From NCBI GenBank assembly GCA_045106435.1, contig JBGCEN010000510.1, forward strand, positions 1 to 10,888: DNA of 10,888 nt, written 5' to 3'. Of the stretch, positions 8,101-10,888 are shown piece after piece. The notes below the pieces were generated by a model, which worked only from the letters and a program-made list of their open reading frames with translations, made no database searches and was not told where the DNA came from. This stretch comes from JBCCIM01 sp045106435. Its GTDB lineage: Bacteria > Bacteroidota > Rhodothermia > Rhodothermales > JAHQVL01. The number at the start of each line of letters is the position of its first letter. The stretch's first letter is position 1. Both the position numbers and the translations under genes were made by a program.

Positions 8101-8550
8101 CAAACACTACAACTCAACGCATTACTCAATCGCTGGGCAGGCATCAACCCTGAAACGCCCGTTCGCCCAACCGGCATGAAGTCGCTCCTGCTGCAAACAG
8201 AAGTAAACACCCTGAAATTTGTACAAGACACGCTCACCATAGCAGCAGGCCAGCTAGTAGAACTCACGTTTGAAAACCTCGATGTTATGGCGCACAATGT
8301 CGTCATCGGCCAGCCGGGCTCCCTTGAATCCATCGGTCAGGCAGCCGATGTGCTGGCCACATCAGCAGATGGCCTGGCAAAGAACTACGTTCCACAGATC
8401 GCCAATGTCATCGCCGCTACACCGCTTATTGATGCCGGCGAAAAAGTCGTCATCACTTTCCAGGCTCCGACCGTACCCGGAGAATATCCTTTCATTTGTA
8501 CTTTCCCAGGCCACTGGCGAGTGATGAATGGCATATTAAAGGTGTTGTGA
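5119..8550 (+). CDS. Large lipoprotein: dehydrogenase-type beta-propeller, HEAT, carbohydrate-binding-like and azurin-type copper domains
   Basis: This 1143-residue protein is probably an extracytoplasmic oxidoreductase for a sugar-like substrate. The N-terminus is a lipoprotein signal (lipobox LAGC, Cys30). Residues 45-145 resemble a shortened ThuA-like fold (LQFLFVGDSTDVES, then YTENLEETP). Residues 188-558 match the propeller of planctomycete/verrucomicrobial membrane-bound dehydrogenases (FEAQLFAAEPDIINPIAMAW, GRLWVIETLDYP), with two Ca-binding-like Asp clusters (DTDADGRAD 250-258, DTDGDDIAD 293-301). Residues about 573-757 look like HEAT helices, 760-913 like a carbohydrate-binding beta sandwich ending AWFDDLRLVEL, and 918-1012 like further helices. 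Residues 1030-1143 form a cupredoxin: His1059, Cys1127, His1132 and Met1136, with the azurin spacing Cys-X4-His-X3-Met. Related proteins often carry a CxxCH cytochrome c domain, but no CxxCH is present here, so electrons, if any, would leave through copper. The ATG at 5119 directly precedes the signal peptide and lies 56 bases after recX. CATCTTTG at 5078-5085 is a weak candidate for a Bacteroidota-type -7 element. Substrate and cofactor are not known. Confidence 0.82.
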   Translation: MYPSLLSRPSFAALLSLTALCLAGLCLAGCTSGKDLPHSSSNSRPQALQFLFVGDSTDVESGIFATTLAQHLGPKRIFLTYTENLEETPREIRSSFDGVIFYTSTVQTPPQELAGFPEETQVFPIDGRTDLDTFAQSLLNGVSKEGLAGWQLNAPEPLSYTTPPVLIPKYVNPTDPALKQNPLAPEHSVAYTQVPPNFEAQLFAAEPDIINPIAMAWDERGRLWVIETLDYPNSKYPLGEGNDSIKILEDTDADGRADKTTVFASGLSIATGFTFANDGIIVSAPPEMLFLKDTDGDDIADEQRVLFDGFLTFDTHAGVSNLRYGFDNWIWMAIGYAGFEGVIGDQEHRFKQGLFRLKPDLSSLDYLSHFSNNTWGLGFSENGDVFGSTANNEHSVYLAIPDRYFAGVNGFDKSGYSPIAPYKRFHPITDKVRQFDVFGGYTAATGHALYTARQFPQEFWNRAAFINEPTGHLVHRANLRQEGTQFVAEDSWNIMASADEWSSPVMSEVGPDGALWVLDWYNLIIQHNPVPEGFKAGDGDAYETPLRDQKHGRIYRIVHKDAKPYEPVVLREDDPAQWVNILKHDNLFWRQTAQRLLVERGEKDIVDDLLSLLDDRSVDAAGINGGAIHAIWTLHGLGAIDGSLPAVTEKIQTALTHPASGVRRAALQVLPPVPALWQAISSNNLLQDENPLVILNTLLKLSELPADQAIGRALYTLQNQPGLAEDKWLPTALAIAAARHHEGYVEALLTDASPDIQRDVTPVAIPNMTFEEREGNLPAGWRLEEYTWPIEETNPNTYTHDIVPEGRTGKALQISSPTGADVGIYMTTPVKPNTDYLFTGWIKTKDVENMGGGYGAVIDIITFGRTRTIRGTSDWTWVEKKFNTGSNTEIRIQCHLGRWGQYKGTAWFDDLRLVELGNISPAAVVAETVFRHLGAGGMAAPALSVLENLSTASSAVIDLVLSSFAENWPAGQRPANAAPDSVYQRDFASILSGKQTLQLNALLNRWAGINPETPVRPTGMKSLLLQTEVNTLKFVQDTLTIAAGQLVELTFENLDVMAHNVVIGQPGSLESIGQAADVLATSADGLAKNYVPQIANVIAATPLIDAGEKVVITFQAPTVPGEYPFICTFPGHWRVMNGILKVL

Positions 8551-8581
8551 TTCGAAAAAGGTAGGTTTCCCCTATCACAAC
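8544..8581 (+). repeat. Inverted repeat at the end of the copper-lipoprotein gene, possible weak terminator
   Basis: GTTGTGAT (8544-8551) and ATCACAAC (8574-8581) are perfect 8-base inverted arms with a 22-base spacer, and the left arm contains the TGA stop codon. A short pyrimidine-rich run (CGTCTTCTTGTT) follows, so the hairpin could be a poor intrinsic terminator. The stem is AT/GC mixed, the loop is long and the U-run is interrupted, so termination is uncertain. It is the first of three adjacent inverted repeats before higB. Confidence 0.4.
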
Positions 8582-8585
8582 CGTC

Positions 8586-8632
8586 TTCTTGTTAATGTCC
8601 CTGTGCAAGACACATTTGATTCTTAACAAGAA
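8586..8632. repeat. Second inverted repeat in front of higBA
   Basis: TTCTTGTTAA (8586-8595) and TTAACAAGAA (8623-8632) are perfect 10-base inverted arms with a 27-base spacer. The arms flank the candidate higBA promoter core. The inner GTTAA/TTAAC parts resemble the GTTAC/GTAAC parts of the compact palindrome at 8638-8658, so they may be further half-sites for the same repressor. Confidence 0.45.
8588..8618 (+). promoter_or_regulatory. Candidate Bacteroidota-type promoter of higBA
   Basis: CTTG (8588-8591) and CACATTTG (8611-8618) are separated by 19 bases. This approximates the TTTG / N19 / TAnnTTTG promoter pattern of Bacteroidota, with one mismatch in each element. It lies between the arms of the 10-base inverted repeat and just upstream of the palindrome at 8638-8658, which is suitable for autorepression. 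The call is a pattern match only. Confidence 0.3.
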
Positions 8633-8637
8633 ACACA

Positions 8638-8658
8638 GTGTTACGCGTCACGTAACAC
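8638..8658. promoter_or_regulatory. Palindromic operator upstream of higBA
   Basis: GTGTTACG and CGTAACAC form a perfect 8-base inverted repeat around a 5-base spacer. It ends 11 bases before the HigB start codon. HigA-type antitoxins usually bind such palindromes as dimers, alone or with HigB, and repress their own operon. Both position and symmetry fit that role, but binding is inferred. Confidence 0.6.
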
Positions 8659-8669
8659 CTGAAACCAAC

Positions 8670-8954
8670 ATGATCTGCACTTTTGCAAACAAGCAAACTG
8701 AAGAACTTTTCTTGCATGGAAGGTCGCGCCATTTCCCAGGTACTATTCTTACAAGAGCACTAGACAAACTTCGTTATATAGATGCTGCGAATGAGCTTGA
8801 CGATTTAAGAATTCCACCGGGAAACAGGTTAAAACGTTTACAAGGAAAGATAGCAAATACCTATGGTATCAGAGTAAACAGATCCTGGCGTATATGCTTT
8901 ATCTGGCAAGAGGGAAACGCATACCAAGTAGAATTGAATAACCACTATGCATGA
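8670..8954 (+). CDS. higB: HigB-family toxin (RelE-like mRNA endonuclease)
   Basis: This is a 94-residue RelE-superfamily toxin that, in studied members, cleaves mRNA on the ribosome when not bound by HigA. The family hallmarks are clear: an opening MICTFANKQTEELF, the central LRIPPGNRLKRLQGK (about 46-60), and the C-terminal IRVNRSWRICFIWQ (about 67-80) followed by AYQVELNNHYA. Arg71, Arg74, Tyr85 and His92 are candidates for catalytic or RNA-contacting residues, not verified by alignment. The ATG at 8670 is chosen over an in-frame ATG at 8589, which would add 27 unrelated residues and place the operator inside the gene. The gene precedes and overlaps higA by eight bases, the toxin-first order typical of hig loci. 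Regulation is probably through the palindrome at 8638-8658. The gene appears complete and without lesions. It is lower in GC than its neighbours. Confidence 0.92.
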   Translation: MICTFANKQTEELFLHGRSRHFPGTILTRALDKLRYIDAANELDDLRIPPGNRLKRLQGKIANTYGIRVNRSWRICFIWQEGNAYQVELNNHYA

Positions 8955-9255
8955 TCAACAAAACCTTGCCGAAATATCACACCCTGGTAGTCTTTTGTTA
9001 AAAGATTATCTGGAGCCGCTTGGCATAAGCCAGAATAAACTGGCAAAGACGATGGGCGTCCCACCAGGTAGAATTAGCGAAATTGTAAATGGTAAACGCG
9101 CCATTTCAGCAGAAACATCTTTACGATTGGGTAAAGTACTAGGCATGTCTGATCGTTTTTGGTTTAACCTTCAAACCGATTACGATTTTCGTATGGCAAA
9201 ACGTACGTCGCATGGAATGAACAATATTAGGACGCTTGTAAAGCGTACAGGTTGA
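8947..9255 (+). CDS. higA: HigA-family antitoxin (XRE-type DNA-binding)
   Basis: This 102-residue antitoxin should neutralise HigB by binding it and repress the operon through its helix-turn-helix. It carries the family pattern from start to end: SHPGSLLLKDYLEPLGISQ (about 11-29), an HTH at about 27-51 (KLAKTMGVPPGRISEIVNGK), then RAISAETSLRLGKVLGMS and FWFNLQTDYDF (about 71-81). The ATG at 8947 overlaps the higB stop by eight bases, so translation is probably coupled. A hand count of bases 8941-9240 gives about 42% GC, against roughly 50-60% in sampled parts of the flanking genes, and there is no GCCGGC in the pair. Both are compatible with horizontal arrival. The reading frame is intact. 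Confidence 0.92.
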   Translation: MHDQQNLAEISHPGSLLLKDYLEPLGISQNKLAKTMGVPPGRISEIVNGKRAISAETSLRLGKVLGMSDRFWFNLQTDYDFRMAKRTSHGMNNIRTLVKRTG

Positions 9256-9264
9256 ATCACACCT

Positions 9265-9322
9265 ATTTTTGGGCGAAGTTATGGATACCTACCACTACCT
9301 AACTTCTTTCCCTCCCAAAAAT
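9265..9322 (+). repeat. Nested inverted repeat reaching into the sulfatase start codon
   Basis: ATTTTTGGG (9265-9273) pairs perfectly with CCCAAAAAT (9314-9322), whose last two bases are the A and T of the sulfatase ATG. Inside it, GAAGTTA (9275-9281) pairs perfectly with TAACTTC (9300-9306), leaving an 18-base loop and an uneven internal loop. In RNA read through from higBA this would fold around the start codon; it could also act as a higBA terminator or a protein-binding site. TATTTTTG at 9264-9271 matches the Bacteroidota -7 pattern TAnnTTTG, but no well-spaced -33 element is visible. If transcription starts there, most of the left outer arm would not be in the RNA. Confidence 0.5.
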
Positions 9323-10706
9323 GCACCAACTCATTTTTACCTGCATTGTATCCTGCCTACTCATCGCCGGCTGCCAAAGCCAGCAATCTGCAACACACAC
9401 AGGTCCCCCCAACGTCGTCCTAATCTTTGCCGATGACCTGGGCTATGGAGATCTGAGCATTTACGGTCACCCCACAATCCATACGCCACGACTAGACGAG
9501 ATGGCCAGGGAAGGCATCAAAATGACGTCTTTTTACACTGCAGCACCTGTGTGTACCCCCTCACGCGCCGGCTTGCTCACAGGGCGCTATCCCATCAGAT
9601 TTGGCTTACCTGGCAATCTCGGTCCCGGCTCCCCCAACGGACTGCCACAAGAGGAAAGAACGCTCGCGGAAGCGTTAAAAGAACAAGGCTATCGTACCGC
9701 TGCCTTCGGTAAATGGCACCTTGGCTCGGTGGAAGGCTATTTCCCAACAGATCATGGATTTGATGAATACTTCGGCCTCTTGTACAGCAATGACATGCTT
9801 CCCCCCTGGGTAAATACAGATCGACCGATGCACCTGTATCGCAACAAAGTGCCCACCGACGAGCAACCTGTTAATCAACACACTATTACAAAGCGCTATA
9901 CGGAAGAGGCCATCAAATTTATCAAGGCGTCTAAAGATCAGCCCTTTTTTGTGTATCTCCCACACTCAATGCCCCACTTGCCTGTGTATGCTTCAGATAC
10001 ATTTAAGGGTACGTCAAAAGGAGGGCGCTATGGAGATGTAATCGAAGAACTGGATTGGAGCGCCGGCGCCATCCTCGACGCCCTTGCCGAAGAAGGTCTG
10101 GACGAAAATACGCTGTTCATTTTCACAAGCGACAACGGGCCATGGCGCAACATGCCACCGCGCATGTATACCACAGAACCTGTAGAAAAATGGCATGGTG
10201 GCACCACAGCCTCCCTCAGAGGCGCAAAAGCTACATCCTTTGACGGGGGCTCGCGCGTGCCCGCAATTTTGCGCTGGCCGGGGCACATCCCTGCCGGCCA
10301 GGTAAATGCGGAAATTGCAACAACCATGGACCTGCACGCCACCATCCTAAAACTAGCCGGCGCCACTTCTCCTCCCAAACCGCTTGATGGACTTGATATC
10401 TGGCCGCTTTTAACCGACGGCGCAGGATCCCCTCATGATTATCACCATTACTTTCGCGGCAAACGTTTGGAAGCAGTACGTGATGCAGAGTGGAAACTGC
10501 GGGTTGCCATTCCTGCCTCCAACTGGAGTTCGCCCGAACTACAAACTGGAAATGAGCCGGTATCAACTGAGCTATTCAATATGATGAACGATCCGTTTGA
10601 ACAATTTGATTTATCAGCAGAACATCCTCAAATTGTAGAAAGGCTCCGTAATCAAATGATCACATTTGCTGAAGAAACGGGCGGCGAGCTCCAGTTTACC
10701 CCCTGA
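9321..10706 (+). CDS. Sulfatase lipoprotein, formylglycine (Cys-type) S1 family
   Basis: This 461-residue enzyme hydrolyses sulfate esters outside the cytoplasm. A short lipoprotein signal ends in the lipobox LIAGC (Cys18). The sulfatase signature CTPSRAGLLTGRYP starts at Cys78, which is converted to formylglycine in this family. Other active-site motifs are present: the metal-binding ADD (Asp38, Asp39), GKWHLG (Lys131, His133), LPHSMPHLP (His215, His219), TSDNG (Asp271, Asn272) and LRGAKATSFDGGSRVP (Lys303). The C-terminal subdomain ends LFNMMNDPFEQFDLS, typical of the family. The length is normal for an arylsulfatase-like member. The start is set by the signal peptide; no Shine-Dalgarno is visible and the codon lies in an inverted repeat. 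No maturation enzyme (anSME or FGE type) is in the window. With the carbohydrate-binding dehydrogenase upstream, a sulfated glycan or glycoside substrate is plausible but not shown. Confidence 0.93.
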   Translation: MHQLIFTCIVSCLLIAGCQSQQSATHTGPPNVVLIFADDLGYGDLSIYGHPTIHTPRLDEMAREGIKMTSFYTAAPVCTPSRAGLLTGRYPIRFGLPGNLGPGSPNGLPQEERTLAEALKEQGYRTAAFGKWHLGSVEGYFPTDHGFDEYFGLLYSNDMLPPWVNTDRPMHLYRNKVPTDEQPVNQHTITKRYTEEAIKFIKASKDQPFFVYLPHSMPHLPVYASDTFKGTSKGGRYGDVIEELDWSAGAILDALAEEGLDENTLFIFTSDNGPWRNMPPRMYTTEPVEKWHGGTTASLRGAKATSFDGGSRVPAILRWPGHIPAGQVNAEIATTMDLHATILKLAGATSPPKPLDGLDIWPLLTDGAGSPHDYHHYFRGKRLEAVRDAEWKLRVAIPASNWSSPELQTGNEPVSTELFNMMNDPFEQFDLSAEHPQIVERLRNQMITFAEETGGELQFTP

Positions 10707-10728
10707 GTCATTCATTAACTGAGTCATT
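10703..10728 (+). repeat. Short direct repeat over the sulfatase stop codon
   Basis: CTGAGTCATT occurs at 10703-10712 and again at 10719-10728, a 16-base period. The first copy contains the sulfatase TGA stop. The internal TGAGTCA is nearly palindromic. It could be chance, a small duplication, or a paired binding site for the frame that follows. Confidence 0.4.
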
Positions 10729-10742
10729 TGCTTAGCTCGACT

Positions 10743-10888
10743 TTGTCCAATAAGAAACTGTCAAAGCCTCTTTTTAGCGCCACCAAGGTCTTTTTCGATT
10801 ATTTATACGTCTCGGTTTACCAACCAGACCTGGATAAATTAAACGGCGAAGACTCAAAAGGTATGGCTAACATCGAGATAGCGCTTAA
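10743..10888 (+). CDS. Possible N-terminal part of an unidentified protein (runs off right edge)
   Basis: A rightward frame is open from the TAA at 10716-10718 to the edge. A TTG at 10743 would begin a product starting LSNKKLSKPLFSATKVFFDY (the first residue being Met if initiated there), followed by LYVSVYQPDLDKLNGEDSKG and MANIEIAL. Another TTG lies at 10728, and the first ATG in frame is at 10863. The residue composition looks like a real protein, but the stretch is short, no Shine-Dalgarno is visible and I recognise no family. It would follow the sulfatase by only 36 bases, so it could be in the same operon. Alternatively the region is non-coding and a gene starts at 10863. Confidence 0.35.
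   Translation, partial: MSNKKLSKPLFSATKVFFDYLYVSVYQPDLDKLNGEDSKGMANIEIAL

Larger units (their letters stand above)
22..10361. repeat. Dispersed over-represented palindrome GCCGGC
   Basis: My hand count finds about 36 copies of GCCGGC across the window, where roughly three would be expected in random sequence of about 50% GC. The first is at 22-27 and the last at 10356-10361. Copies lie in coding DNA in all three phases (for example Ala-Gly codons at 1424, a Gly-Arg-Leu context near 1606, Leu-Pro-Ala near 3118) and in the non-coding region (near 523, 553 and 619). Flanking bases show no strong consensus. The longest gap over genes includes higBA (about 8420 to 9364). Confidence 0.7.

Noticed and set aside
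8589..8669. Upstream in-frame start for HigB at ATG 8589 or later
   Set aside because: The added 27 residues are unlike HigB proteins and would place the operator palindrome in the coding region; family members start like the product from 8670.

Overview
The window looks like a chromosomal segment of a member of the Bacteroidota or a sister line such as Rhodothermota/Balneolota. The signs are a TonB-dependent receptor with an STN and a carboxypeptidase-regulatory-like front end, followed by a DUF4249 lipoprotein; mostly absent Shine-Dalgarno sequences; three SPII lipoproteins; and moderate GC content. The lineage is inferred from gene types, not from any marker gene.

Layout. A leftward gene that runs off the left edge (1-185) and a rightward block are separated by about 480 bases of non-coding DNA holding candidate back-to-back promoters. 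The rightward block starts with a TonB receptor (665-3325, GTG start), a DUF4249 lipoprotein (3343-4308) and a recX homologue that overlaps the lipoprotein gene by 26 bases and has its own Shine-Dalgarno. Next is a 1143-residue multidomain lipoprotein (5119-8550): a shortened ThuA-like region, a Planctomycete/Verrucomicrobia-type dehydrogenase beta-propeller, HEAT-like helices, a carbohydrate-binding-like beta domain and a C-terminal azurin-type copper domain. A HigB/HigA toxin-antitoxin pair (8670-9255) with a palindromic operator follows, then a formylglycine-type sulfatase lipoprotein (9321-10706) and the start of an unidentified reading frame at the right edge.

How the genes may work together. 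The receptor and DUF4249 protein probably form an outer-membrane uptake pair for an unknown ligand. The large dehydrogenase-like lipoprotein and the sulfatase lipoprotein would both act outside the cytoplasm, and together suggest oxidation and desulfation of a sulfated glycan or glycoside. That link is inferred from proximity and domain type only. recX (RecA modulation) is functionally unrelated to its operon mates. The higBA pair is lower in GC and looks like an inserted cassette.

The less ordinary signals are: (1) about 36 copies of the palindrome GCCGGC in all reading frames and between genes; (2) a large dehydrogenase-like protein with a type 1 copper site and no CxxCH heme motif; (3) three consecutive inverted repeats in front of higBA; (4) a nested inverted repeat that reaches into the sulfatase start codon. 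I see no CRISPR array, tRNA, rRNA, insertion sequence or clearly new defence system.
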